In this document: positions 21,266 through 31,700 of the stretch, in pieces
How positions within the stretch are numbered: the first letter of the stretch is position 1
Layout: every line of letters begins with the position of its first letter
Source: Agapetus fuscipes
Lineage: Eukaryota; Arthropoda; Insecta; Trichoptera; Glossosomatidae
Reading direction: 5' to 3'
NCBI GenBank assembly: GCA_951799405.1
Contig: OX637335.1
Span: forward strand, 19,348,342 to 19,412,341
DNA length: 64,000 nucleotides
The notes under the pieces: generated by a model
Told to the model about the DNA's origin: nothing
Database searches by the model: none
Seen by the model: the letters and a program-made list of their open reading frames with translations, nothing else
Program-made: the position numbers and the translations under genes

Positions 21266-21508
21266 GATTGTGTGTCTTATCTCCATCAGAGATAATTTCA
21301 CATGAACAATATTTGTATATGCCCGGACCAATGTGTCTTAAAAAAACTGTACACAAATCTTAAAAATATTTTTAAAGAAATCTCTCACTATCGTTTTTTA
21401 CGCTTTTTTTTCTTAGCTCAAATTGTCTAGAATGTGATTCTGAAGACAGTTTAATTGAAAAGTCATCTTTGACTCAAATTGTAGATAAGACAAACAAGCA
21501 CCGGGACG
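21266..21508 (+). mobile_element. M1 element, decayed left end
   Basis: TGTCTTATCTCCATCAGAGA, CGGACCAATGTGTCTTA, TTTTCTTAGCTCAAATTG and the right end AACAAGCACCGGGACG. A (TCA)n-rich stretch replaces the left terminus. Confidence 0.75.
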
Positions 21509-21734
21509 GCGGTCTGCGTGTGGAGCTGCGCAGGTTTACTAAGCTATTAGCCTGCCGGTTAATTGATAATCCAAGTTGATTGCCGACGACGGCTGAGTTA
21601 ACCATACTTGATATCAAATTAGTTTGCTCAAGGGGAGCGTATAGTAAACAATCACGCGGTGAAAGTAGCTTACAATATTTAAATTCTTTGAAAATATTTG
21701 ACTATGCGTTAGCTGTCTGTTAAAAGCAGAAACG

Positions 21735-22285
21735 CAAGTAAGCTACGCATGTAGTGTAATTTTTGTCACGTTTTCTCAGAAAGGGTTGCATGTGGTGAGT
21801 TGAAACTATTTAATTTTACAGGTAAGGGGGCCGGCCTTACGCCAATCACTTGAGTTGATATGTGACAGGCGCGTGCATAAGGTACCTGTACGCAAATGCA
21901 TTTAAAATAATAACTATTTCTATTTGCTCCCATTCCTTTAAAATAACTCATTTGAAATTGACCAAAGTGTTCACGATGGCTCAAATCAAACTTAAATTTT
22001 GAATTTGCAATCTGAATATGTTAAATGGTTATTTTTCATACATTGACTACCTTTTAGGCGCATGCGCCTTTATGGGATGCACGCCTGTTGATATTTGGGG
22101 TTTTCAGCCCGAGAAGACTCATTTACATTACTCAAGGCTGAGTTAACCTTGCCGGTATTTTTTTTTTTGTTTGAAATAAACACCAAAATGGAAAATCATT
22201 TCTGACACTCTCGGTGGGTTTTGAACCGGAGCTCTCGGCATGGAGTACAAGCACATTACAAACTGAGTTATAGATCTGTAAAATA
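21735..22285 (-). mobile_element. SINE-A split by a 224-bp insertion
   Basis: The 3' part (21,735-21,863) and the head part (22,097-22,285, B box GGTTTTGAACCGG) make one SINE when 21,864-22,087 and one TTGATATTT copy are removed. Confidence 0.8.
21864..22087. mobile_element. small TIR element inside SINE-A
   Basis: Left end GACAGGCGCGTGCATAAGG; the right end reversed is CAGGCGTGCATCCCATAAAGG. A second inverted GGCGCATGCGCC palindrome lies near the right end. Flanks TTGATATGT (21,855-21,863) and TTGATATTT (22,088-22,096) look like a target duplication with one mismatch. Non-coding; superfamily unresolved (8-9 bp would suit hAT or Mutator-like). Confidence 0.75.
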
Positions 22286-22314
22286 ATCATTTTTCCATAT
22301 GTACGTTTGTGTCA

Positions 22315-22576
22315 CCCTTCCACGACTTATAGGTTGGTATTAGGCTGAATACCCATACTGTACAAATGATTATCTTTGCCAATGTCCCCCCTGCTTCTGG
22401 GAAGGGCGGCAAAAGTTTAAAAATCTACGTTTTATTTGAGGTTAATATTTTAACTTGTAAATACACATACTTACAGCATTTCTAAGCGTGAACATAAATA
22501 AGTCTGTTTGTGGGCATGCATTAAATACGAATTTAAAATTTTGATATATCTGTGCAACTAAGATTATAGATTAGTA
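22315..22576 (+). mobile_element. TTAGA element, diverged
   Basis: ATAGGTTGGTATTAGGCTGA, CCCATACTGTACAAATGATT, GGGAAGGGCGGCAAAAGT, TTTGTGGGCATGCATTAAAT and AACTAAGATTATAGATTA. Confidence 0.8.
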
Positions 22577-23231
22577 GATAAATACACTTCTGTATTTCTA
22601 GTTTAAAAATATTGCATAGAGAGTGCTGTTCTTTTTTCACATTCCATTATGAAGTGCAAATGTTTGTCTTGATTTTCTTTAAATGATGATACCGTGTAAT
22701 TAAATATTATCTTTCCCGATAAGTCTTTACTCGTATTTTCCCAACGGCTCCACAAAATCAATAGTAGCGCCTCTCTACGAGATTTCACTGCCAACTTTAC
22801 GATGGAGATACCTTGGTATACGAACCACTCGATCAACGAGCAATTTCATTAAACTATGAAAATAATGCACATAAAATCTGTTAAGAAGTCACATTAAATT
22901 AAATGTTTATATACCTCCCAAGATCTATTTTAATTCTTGTCATGGTGGTTTTGCTGCTAAGTTCATGTCAGTTTTTTGACAGCTGTTTCCGGCTTGCTTG
23001 TGTTGTTCTCTCTTCTCTAATTTTGCAGGCAACATGTTCACCTGAGTTTCATCCGAATTAATGTAAGACAATCGAACAAAGGTATTGCAGTTAATATTTG
23101 GATTAATAACCCTAAAAACCAGTGCCTAGTAACAAGATGGACAAATTTCGGCCTTTTAAGCCCATCCATTGGGATCACTTCTCACAGTTGGTCCTTCGAG
23201 CCGGCTTGAGATTATTTTGAAGTTATTCCAG
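22577..23231. other. unrecognised, possible LTR-retroelement leader
   Basis: A 77-codon minus frame (22,603-22,836) is unassigned. Near 23,187-23,210 the string TTGGTCCTTCGAGCCGG resembles, from memory, the leader of BEL/Pao-type elements. No gag or pol follows. Confidence 0.25.
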
Positions 23232-23455
23232 GAGAGTAGGTCCAGTTGATAGCTCAGTGGTAGAGTGCTTTCATTCTATACCATGAGCTTCGAGCCCCAC
23301 CTAGGGTGACAATAATGATTTCCCATTTAAATGTTCATTTAAGAAAACCCTTATATTTAAAAAAAATAGGTTACACTCGCCACATGCGAAGCCTTCGAGG
23401 ATAACGCGGCAAGATGCTACTCAATACGTGTAGCTGAGTTGCGTTTATTTGCGTT
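23232..23455 (+). mobile_element. SINE-A with internal deletion
   Basis: Head GATAGCTCAGTGGTAGAGTG with a damaged B box (TTCGAGCCCCACC), a short body, then TACACTCGCCACATGCG and the end ATACGTGTAGCTGAGTTGCG. Confidence 0.8.
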
Positions 23456-23644
23456 GTTTTGCTTACATGAATAAGATAATCATTGTGGATGAAAAGAAAG
23501 AAGTGCGCAAGGACCCTACAAAACTGTGGTTGACCTGCAATGATGGCTTTTTAAAATTATTAAATCGTCATTTTAATAGTTATTTAATGTGGTAAATTTA
23601 TTGACTATTTTTCATATGGATAACCTACGGTATTTTACTTTTTT

Positions 23645-23835
23645 ATACTTTGAATGCCCGTTTCATGGAATAACGGCAAAAGTTGCACGCTTTGTATTAA
23701 TTTGGTTGTTATTTTTTATGTTCACATGAGCAATATATCAGCGTGACTAGATACGAGTCTGTTTGTGGGCATACATTTTACATAAATCCTAATTGATTTT
23801 AATGTTTATTTTTGCAACCCATATTGCAGATACAT
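23645..23835 (+). mobile_element. TTAGA element, strongly decayed
   Basis: ATAACGGCAAAAGTTGCACG, TGTTTGTGGGCATACATTTT and TTTTGCAACCCATATTGC align to the family, with gaps. Confidence 0.45.
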
Positions 23836-24116
23836 ATTTGATTCAATAATTAAATAGGGGAAAATATTTCTCATTCTGTTCTCTATACTCGGACATCGCA
23901 TATACCACGAATAATAACATTTATAATATTGCCTTCCTTTTGCCTTGGTTAACCAACATAATTAGTAAACTTGCTCGAATACTGAGGTAAAGCAGAATTA
24001 ATGGTATTCTCCAATACTTAGCGCATAAATAATATATGCGTTTACAAGACAGACGTTTCTGTGTGTCGCGGTGCTCTCGCCATATTAGCTTGTTCTCAGG
24101 CAATGTCTGTTTTCTA

Positions 24117-24262
24117 CTCAAGTATAAAGCTTCACATTAAAACTCAACCGTAGAGTAAACCAAAAAATATACTGAAACTATAAAAGCGCCTTGAGTGAGA
24201 GTTACAGTATCCAAGCAGTTTTGGTAAAACACTATGGTTGAGTTTAAATGTAAAGGATCTAC
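24117..24262. mobile_element. M2 palindromic MITE copy
   Basis: Left end TACTCAAGTATAAAGC and right end TACTTGAGGTA reversed; AACTCAACCGTAGAG pairs with CTATGGTTGAGTTT. Confidence 0.75.
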
Positions 24263-24344
24263 TTGAGGTACTGTTCTGTTAGCCGACCAATTACTGGCTT
24301 CAGCACAAGATCGCGATGAATAAGTACAGAATAATTCTCTGTAC

Positions 24345-24465
24345 ATAGCGTTTTAACAAAAATGTATGATAACTAAAACGCTCAGTGGAGGTTCTGTTTT
24401 AATATCCGTACGTTTTTGGTGAAACGCTCTGGTTGAGTTGGAACGTGGGATCCTGTACTTATAAA
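24345..24465. mobile_element. M2 palindromic MITE, left end lost
   Basis: Begins at ATAGCGTTTTAACAAAAATG and keeps the complete right half (GTTGAGTTGGAACGTGGG, CCTGTACTTAT). Confidence 0.7.
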
Positions 24466-24741
24466 TGTAGTGTGTTTTCTTTGGCGGTGAGATAGTACCA
24501 CTATAAGATTAGTCACTAAGAGACTAAAGGATTTTAACCTTGAACTATGGATTGATGATAAAGGAAAAGTTCATTGAAATTAAATAAATATGCAAGAAAA
24601 AATTGAGTGGAAGAAAGTTCGGTCGTTCCTCTTCCCCGATGCATGGAAAGCGTATAGAAATCAGCCGTGAGGAAATTCCAAGAAGTCTGAGCCACAAAGA
24701 GCTCATTTTACCATCTCTGGAAGGTGACCATAGGTACAACT

Positions 24742-24976
24742 CGTCCCCCTAGTGCTTGTTTGGTTTATTCACCATTTGATTCATATATGACTTTCAATGG
24801 TCTTACATTCTATTTAATATGAGCTAAGAAAAAAACGTACCCCACGATAATGTGAGAGTTGTTTTAGATATTATTAAAAAAAAACAGTTTTTATAAGACA
24901 CATTGGCCCAGTACACATACAAACATTGCTCGTGTGAAAGTACCTCTGACATAAGACAGACAAGCACTAATCGGAC
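24742..24976 (-). mobile_element. M1 element
   Basis: Starts CGTCCCCCTAGTGCTTG and ends CAAGCACTAATCGGAC. The interior ACGATAATGTGAGAGTTG and TAAGACACATTGGCCCAG matches the family in minus orientation. The flanks do not form a clear duplication. Confidence 0.8.
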
Positions 24977-25042
24977 AATAAGTCACAAAACAACGCTCTA
25001 CAAATAATCATCACCATGAAATGGTCAAGGATAGGAGCAAAT

Positions 25043-25155
25043 GAAGGAGGTTGATGGAAACCTATTTTGCCGCATTTCCCTGAAAACAAGGTGGCATTGG
25101 CAAAAGTGAAACAATTATATAAAGCATTGGAGTCAGCCTCATCCTAACCTTTTAT
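25043..25155 (-). mobile_element. TTAGA element 5' fragment
   Basis: Reversed pieces GGTGGCATTGGCAAAAGTGA and GGAGTCAGCCTCATCCTAAC correspond to the first 110 bp of the family. Confidence 0.6.
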
Positions 25156-25432
25156 AAAATTCAATAAAACAAGTGAATGGCAAATATGATCAACAAATTC
25201 TAGTAACCTGACCACAATTCAAGCGTGGGTATGCAACAATATGGAATTCTACCGTTTCCGGAGTGGCAAATATTAATTTATCGTAAACGCGGTGCTAGTA
25301 TTAAATTATATACCTACTTTAGAGTTAAAGGGTCTTTAGAAGTTGCAGATTATTGTAGATCACTTATATACAAATCTTACATACTAGCTTAATACCAATC
25401 TTATATACAAGATCTTTGTTATATACAAAACA

Positions 25433-25530
25433 GTTGATCCACAGCCGATCTGCGGATCATAGATTTTTTGTATGGAAAATTCACTGTAGGCTTCGGATGA
25501 GCCATGGCTTTGCTGTTTGAGTGTAGCATC
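25433..25530 (-). repeat. R10 dispersed repeat
   Basis: Contains TTGATCCACAGCCGATCTGC and GGAAAATTCACTGTAGGCTT, with GATCCACAGC / GCGGATC partial palindrome. Inverse of the copies at 15,793 and 63,750. Confidence 0.55.
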
Positions 25531-26244
25531 GTTAGAGACTTTAAAGTCCAATCTAAGATTTTGTTTTGTAATAAATTCAGAACAGCTACAATTTTTCGCC
25601 TTTATTGAGATTTCTTCAATAGTAGAAAAGGCATTGAAATTTAGCGTTGCCAAAATTTTCACCTTCATTGTCTATTAAGCACTGCGTTATTTTTTTTGAT
25701 GTCGCAATTTTTTCTTCAATGAAATTTACTAGTACACGAAATAAAACGTACGTTCGTTTAATGTTAACAAAAACTTAATTTAAAATTGATTAAAAATATG
25801 AGAACAAAAGCGTGTATTATGATTATCACACATGTGTACGACCGTACAAAGTAATTACGTTCCCATTCACGGGCTGAAAAGTTAATGAAAAATTAATTTC
25901 ATTTGCATACCGTCTCTACGAATAACCAAAATATCCTACCAACTCTTTACCCTCAAGTCTAAACAGGAAGAGAGAAAGGGATGTCAAATATAATGAGTAT
26001 TTGCTCACTCATGTAAAATTACTTAAAAAAAAAAGAGTTGCAATGGACTCATATTTTTTTTTCTCGGCGAATAACGTCACACATGAGACTTCGTTCCCTT
26101 GCAACCAATAATATAATACTTGTGCGCCTTTCCCTATGCAACTCGGCTATGTGGCGTCACAATTTTGTTTCCATGGAATTGAATGCGAGTCCATTTTGAC
26201 AACTGAACTTCCTTTACTTATACGAAGGTATGAAACTGATCTCA
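25531..26244. other. unrecognised AT-rich sequence
   Basis: Holds the start of a 94-codon minus frame (25,384-25,668) that overlaps R10 and resembles no known protein. Otherwise nothing recognised. Confidence 0.35.
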
Positions 26245-26460
26245 AATACTGTAAAATTTGGTTATATTTTGCCCATGTCACTCCTGTTTCAGGAAAGGTC
26301 GGCAAGAATTGAACGGTTTATGTACATTTGAAATTTGGGTCTTGCTTCACGTGTAAAAACTCGATCAAACTGTGGGCTTGTATTTGGAATTAATCTAACA
26401 TGTTATCTTTGCAACTTAGATTATAAAATTATGGTAAAAAGTTGCAACTAAGATTATATG
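26245..26460 (+). mobile_element. TTAGA element, diverged
   Basis: CTGTAAAATTTGGTTATATT, GTCACTCCTGTTTCAGGAAA, GGTCGGCAAGAATTGAACGG and GCAACTTAGATTATAAAATT; the extreme 5' end is missing. Confidence 0.75.
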
Positions 26461-26499
26461 TAGGTAGTATTAAAAAAAAAAGTAGTAAAAAAAAAAAAA

Positions 26500-26779
26500 A
26501 AGTAATTTGTCATGTATGTTCCTTGACTTATAGGTTGTTTTGCGGCTGACCACCCATAATATAAAAATTGGTTCACTTTGCCAATGTCACCCCTGTTTCA
26601 GGGAAGGACGGCAAGAGTTGCAAGGCTTATGTTCATTTGAGATTGGGTTTTTATATTGTAGGTCCACATGCGGCATGTGTTAGCGCGAAATTATACATAT
26701 CTGCTTGTGGGAATGCATTTAGTGTAAATCTTAAATGATATATATCTTTGCAGCTTAGATTAGATTAGATTAGATTAGT
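26500..26779 (+). mobile_element. TTAGA element, full length
   Basis: Well-preserved copy. It starts GTAATTTGTCATGTATGTTC, then TTGACTTATAGGTTG, and keeps the hairpins CCCTG-TTT-CAGGG and CACATGC-G-GCATGTG. It ends in TTAGATTAGATTAGATTAG. Contains no polymerase III A or B box and no coding frame. Confidence 0.9.
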
Positions 26780-26783
26780 ATTA

Positions 26784-27040
26784 CGTCCCTTTGTGCTTGT
26801 TTGGCTTATTTGTTATTTGATTCAAAGATTTAATTAAAATGAAATTGTTTTAAGAATCACATTGTACACAAACTGAGCTAAGAAAAAAACGTATAACACG
26901 ATTACTAAGAGATTTGTTTTACGTATTTGTACATTATTTTCCATTTTTCATAAGACAAATTGGTACAGTACCTACACATACAAAAATTACTCATGCGAAT
27001 TTACCTCTGTTGGAGATAAGACAAAGAAGCGCTAAGGGGA
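26784..27040 (-). mobile_element. M1 element
   Basis: Inserted just after the preceding element's tail. Left end CGTCCCTTTGTGCTTGTTTG, right end GAAGCGCTAAGGGGAC. The 4-bp flanks ATTA and ATAA are near but not identical. Confidence 0.8.
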
Positions 27041-27115
27041 CAATAAACTACATATTCTAGTTTTAAATGTATTTATCTCAGTCTATTTGATATACCTACA
27101 GATGCCTGATGAATT

Positions 27116-27393
27116 TATTTCCATTCCTTGACCTATAGGTTGGTATGCGGCTAACCACTCATACTGTAAAAAATGGTTCACTTTGCCAATGTCACCCCTG
27201 TTTCAGGGAAGCACGGCAAGAGTTGTAGAGCTTATGTTCATTTGAGATTGGGTTTTTATATTGTAGGTCCACATGCGGCATGTGTTAGCGCGAAATTATA
27301 CATGTCTGCTTGTGGAAATGCATTTAATATAAATCTTAAATGATATATATCTTTGCAGCTTAGATTAGATTAGATTAGATTTTATTAGATTAG
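27116..27393 (+). mobile_element. TTAGA element, full length
   Basis: ATTCCTTGACCTATAGGTTG start and both hairpins intact. The tail TTAGATTAGATTAGATT is followed by a TTATTAGATTAG variant. Very similar to the 26,500 and 40,945 copies, so a young subfamily. Confidence 0.9.
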
Positions 27394-27598
27394 TACTCGT
27401 AAATTGAAAAACATAAGTAAAATAAAGATTTTCAATAATACACATATTCCAGATCTCATATCTTATCTAGATGAAAGGAAAGCGAGATAAATCTGTTATC
27501 GAGATCTCGGATCTGGGAATAAATTGGCTCGAGTTGAGAACGTGAGTGGGGCAGTAGTAAATAGTAAGGGCACCGTAACCATTAGACGTCTCAACTGT

Positions 27599-27990
27599 GT
27601 ACATATGTATCTTGTTCATGAGTACATATGTATCTTGTTCATGAGTACATTTGTATCTTGTTCATAAGCTCATAATATGTATCTGGAACGAGGGTAGCAC
27701 AGTTGTATCACCGCCGTAGCTATTAAACGTCTCAAAAGTATGTACGTAGACCAACAAACTTATTTATCTTGCACATTAGTATATTTGTATCTTGTACAAT
27801 ACTTAAATATATTGTTCTTGAGTGCTAATATATCTTGTTCATTTGTAAATTGATTGTAAAATGCACAATATTTTTTTTGTATCTTGTTCATAAGTAGGTA
27901 TATTATTATCCTGTTAATAAAAAGGTATTAATTTATCTTCTGTATAAAAAAATATTTATCTTATTCTTAAAAAAATACATTTGCATTTTG
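27599..27990 (+). repeat. degenerate minisatellite, TATCTTGTTCAT motif
   Basis: Three near-perfect 23-bp units at about 27,600-27,670 (ACATATGTATCTTGTTCATG), then irregular recurrences of TATCTTGTTC to 27,990. A longer unit repeats too: ATTAGACGTCTCAACTG and ATTAAACGTCTCAAAAG, about 140 bp apart. Similar motifs reappear at 32,362-32,480. Confidence 0.65.
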
Positions 27991-28163
27991 TTTATATATT
28001 GTATCTCGTTCTTGATTTATAGGTTGATAGGTTGATTGATATGATATAGGTTGATATCCTTCTCATCCAGCTGCCGTGGCGTGCGGACATGTCCAACGCT
28101 GCTCCGTGTTTTTTATTAATTTAAATTACTTAAAGGCATTACTTTGCGATTGAAGTACCTTAA

Positions 28164-28611
28164 TTTGTTCCGCGTGTTTAGTGTCCGTGTTATAAAACAA
28201 GAGAATTTTAATTAATTCATTGTTTTTGTTATATTTACGCGTTTCTTTTTTCTTCAGAAATAACCACGTGGTGTGAACACGTGGTTATCTAAATTGTAAA
28301 TTCTATTTTTTTCTCGCTTCTCTCGTGTTAAACGTTAACTTTAATATCTATTTTGTTCCGCGTTTTAGTTTTAACCTATATAACAAGAGAATTCGTATTA
28401 ATTCATTGTTTTTTGTTGTTTTTTAGGCTTTTTTCTTCATTGGAAATAGCCACGTGGTAACCTTACCTCAATATTCGTTAAGTATTGTGCGTCATTTATT
28501 TTTGCTGCTTATTTAAATTCAGTAGTTTTATTTTATTTCTTTTTCGTTCTCTTTTTAACTTCATTGTTGATTCCATGTCTCGTGGCCCTTTTTTACTTTT
28601 TTGACCACGTG
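28164..28611 (+). promoter_or_regulatory. leader monomers with CACGTG E-boxes
   Basis: Three diverged units with TTTGTTCCGCG (28,164 and 28,352), ATTCATTG (28,214, 28,401, 28,559) and a CACGTG downstream of each (28,265 with a second at 28,278; 28,451; 28,606). The first unit has a perfect inverted repeat: arms 28,260-28,270 and 28,278-28,288 around a 7-base loop. CACGTG is the bHLH (Myc/Max, Clock/Cycle type) site. Promoter function is inference from position and from the known monomer-type promoters of some LINEs. Confidence 0.5.
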
Positions 28612-28670
28612 TTTTATTTCACCTGGCTGACAACCAGGATATTTTTAGTTGTGTGCAAACTTGTGTCAGT

Positions 28671-28721
28671 ATGGCATTAGTTCACTGTGCTGTGATGTGG
28701 GCTCCTGTGGGCAAACGATGA
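28671..28721 (+). CDS. 16-codon upstream ORF in RTE leader
   Basis: ATG at 28,671 encodes MALVHCAVMWAPVGKR and stops at TGA 28,719-28,721, seven bases before the main ATG (28,729), in another frame. A second in-frame ATG lies at 28,695. The spacing would allow termination-reinitiation. Some RTE elements have a very short ORF1 next to the main ORF, but this peptide resembles nothing I know and may be purely regulatory or chance. Confidence 0.35.
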   Translation: MALVHCAVMWAPVGKR

Positions 28722-28728
28722 GATAGTC

Positions 28729-31700
28729 ATGCGAAGGCGCACTAGGGCTGACAATCCTAGTCGCCATGCTGTTGGAGGAGTGTCAGATGGCCCCTGCAGG
28801 GTTGCCAAAAGCTTTACCAGGTACAGTGGGAAACCACAGTGGCCTGGTAAAAGCAGACGTAAGAAAGGAGATGAATGGAATATTGCTACTTTGAATGTAA
28901 GAGGTATGAAAAATAAGGAAGAAGAACTATTGAAAGAGATGAATGAGAGAAAAATTAAAATTTTATGTGTGACCGAAACTAAAATGAAAGGTGAAGGAGA
29001 GAAAGTTCTGAGTAATGGAAATTTGTTCATTTACTCAGGTGTGAAAGATGGATGTCCTAGACAGGGTGTTGGTGTAATTGTTAGTGAATGTGTGAAGAGC
29101 TATATCAGGAATTATGAATGGATCTCCCCTAGGATTCTCCTAGTAAGGATCAAGTACGACAGAACGAATTTTCTACTGATAGCATGCTATGCGCCAGTAG
29201 ATTCAGAATGTATGGAGATTAAAAATGAATTCTGGGATATGCTTGACGATAAAATCAGAATGAAAGACAAAGAAGAAAAGGTGATTCTACTTGGTGACAT
29301 GAACGGATGGGTGGGTAGAAGAAAGGAAGAGTATGAAAGGGTAATAGGACCAAACGGAAGGGGTGTCATCAATGGCAGTGGGAGACGGCTTGTTGACATG
29401 TGTGTGGAGCATGGGATGTTTGTATCAAATACTTGGTATAAGCATAAAGACGTGCACACATACACGTGGTATGGGCCAAATACTCGCACAGTCATTGACT
29501 ACATATGTATGGAAGAATGTATGAGAGGTGCCATAAGAGATGTCAGAGTCTACCAAGGTATATCCGTGGGCTCAGACCATCATCTCTTGTGTGCAAAAGT
29601 AATGATAGGCGAAGTAAAAGATAGGAAAAGAACGAAAGTGATTAAGTTGAAAAGAGTGAAAGTGGAAAAATTAGATGATGAAAATGTCAGGGATGATTTT
29701 GAAGCTGAAGTAAGCCAGATTTTGAAATCGGATGAATGTAAGGAACTTGTGAAGAATGCATGTGTAGAAAAAATGTGGAAAACATTTAAAACATGTTTGG
29801 TTGAAAGCGCAAAGAAAGTATGCGGTGAAGTTACGATTGGGCATAAAAAAGGCAATGAATGGTGGAATGATCAGGTTAAACAAGCAGTGAAAGAGAAGAA
29901 AGAGAGCTATTTAAAATGGATTAATGACAGAAAGAATAAAGTGTTAGAGACTGAATACAAGGCGAAAAAATGGCTAGCGAAGAATGAAGTTCAAATGAGT
30001 AAGAGAAGAATGGAAGAAAAATTGAGTGAAAGAGCACAGAATGACTTCTCTGACAATAAAAAGATGTTCTGGAGCTGGGTGAGACAAAACAACGACAGTT
30101 GTAGGTCCACAACACCAGGAATCAAAAATGTCAGCGGAGACATTATGTGGAATAAAGACGATGTAAAAAAGAGATGGAAAGAATATTTTAATGAGGTTTT
30201 TGGTGAAGAAGAATGTGATTTAACTGTGAAAGGAGATTATGATGAGGGTAATGTTTTGAAAATATCGAAAGAAGAAGTAAGAAAGGTCATAAAGGAATTA
30301 AAGAATGGGAAAGCGGCAAGTGTGGATGGTGTGAGACCTGAGATGATGAAAGCGGGAGGAGAATGTGTGATTGAATGGATGAAAGAGCTTTGCGAATTGT
30401 GTGTTAGCGTCAAGGAGGTTCCATCGGACTGGAGAGAGGCGGTCATTGTGCCAATTTACAAAGGTAAAGGTGACAAAAAAGACTGCCGTAACTTCAGACC
30501 GATTAGCCTTCTTAGTGTGCCAGGTAAAGTGCTATGCAAGATTCTTATCCATAGGGTAAGATTATCCACCCAGGAGAAGGTCTCAGATATACAATCTGGC
30601 TTTATGCCGGAAAGAGGTTGCGTAGACCAGATATTCGCGCTTCGACAGATAGTCGAAAAACAGCTGGCCGTAAATAAAAAGGTCTACGCGGCTTTTGTAG
30701 ATCTTGAGAAAGCCTTCGACTCGGTGGATAGAAGTATGATGTGGTGTGTGCTTGAGAGGTATGGTGTGAACAAAGCACTTCTGAACGCGATACGCGCCAT
30801 CTATATAAATAGCAGGGCGTGTGTCAGGGTGGATGGAGAATACAGCGAGTATTTTAATGTGTACAAGGGTGTGAGACAGGGTTGCATAATGAGCCCATGG
30901 TTATTCAATATAATCATGGATCATTGTGTTAAACAAGCGAATCTGGAAGGGCATGGCATACAGATTGGAGAGAGAAAAGTCGGAGTTCTGCTTTATGCTG
31001 ATGACGCAGTATTAATTGCTGATTCAGCAGCGGAACTTCAGGCAATGCTCTCTAATCTGAACCATGCTCTGTGTGTGAACAAGTTAAAAATTAATGCAAG
31101 TAAGACGAAAGTACTGATTTTTGACAGAACGGATGAAAATGAAGAATGCACGTTTATGTTGAATGGTACGAAAGTTGAAATTGTGGATGAATTTAGATAC
31201 TTGGGAAGTTTGTTTGAAAAGAATGGAAAGATGACAAGAGAACTTGAGAATAGGGTGTGCAAGGGAAAGCAAGTGGTCGGTGCAATAGGAAGAATAGCAA
31301 AGAACAAGCGATTGACGATGGATCTGAGAATGGCGGTACACAATGGAATATTGTTACCGACTTTGATGTATGGAAGTGAAGCATGGACAGTGAACGATAG
31401 CGAAATGAGTAAAGTATGTACGGTGGAAATGAAGCATTTGAGAAGCATGACAGGAAAAACTCTGAGGGATAGAGTTAGGAATGAATGGGTAAAAAAAGAA
31501 TGTAATTTGAAAGAGGATGTGAAAGTTAAGGTACAAAAGAATGTGATGAGATGGTTTGGGCATGTGGAAAGAATGAATGATGATAGACTGACAAAGTATG
31601 TATACAAAGAAAGTGTGAAAGGAAAAAGAGGGAAGGGACGACCGAGAAAAGTATGGAGTGATCAGATTGAGGAGATTGTGAAAGAATGGGATATACAAAG

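Noticed and set aside
27359..27393. interstitial telomere repeat
   Set aside because: The unit is TTAGA, not TTAGG, and it always sits at the 3' end of the same dispersed element.
31038..31607. 189-codon minus-strand open frame
   Set aside because: It lies antisense inside the intact RTE gene and is a by-product of that gene's purine-rich codon use. The same holds for the minus frames at 28,677-29,030, 29,187-29,495, 29,580-29,883 and 31,354-31,809.
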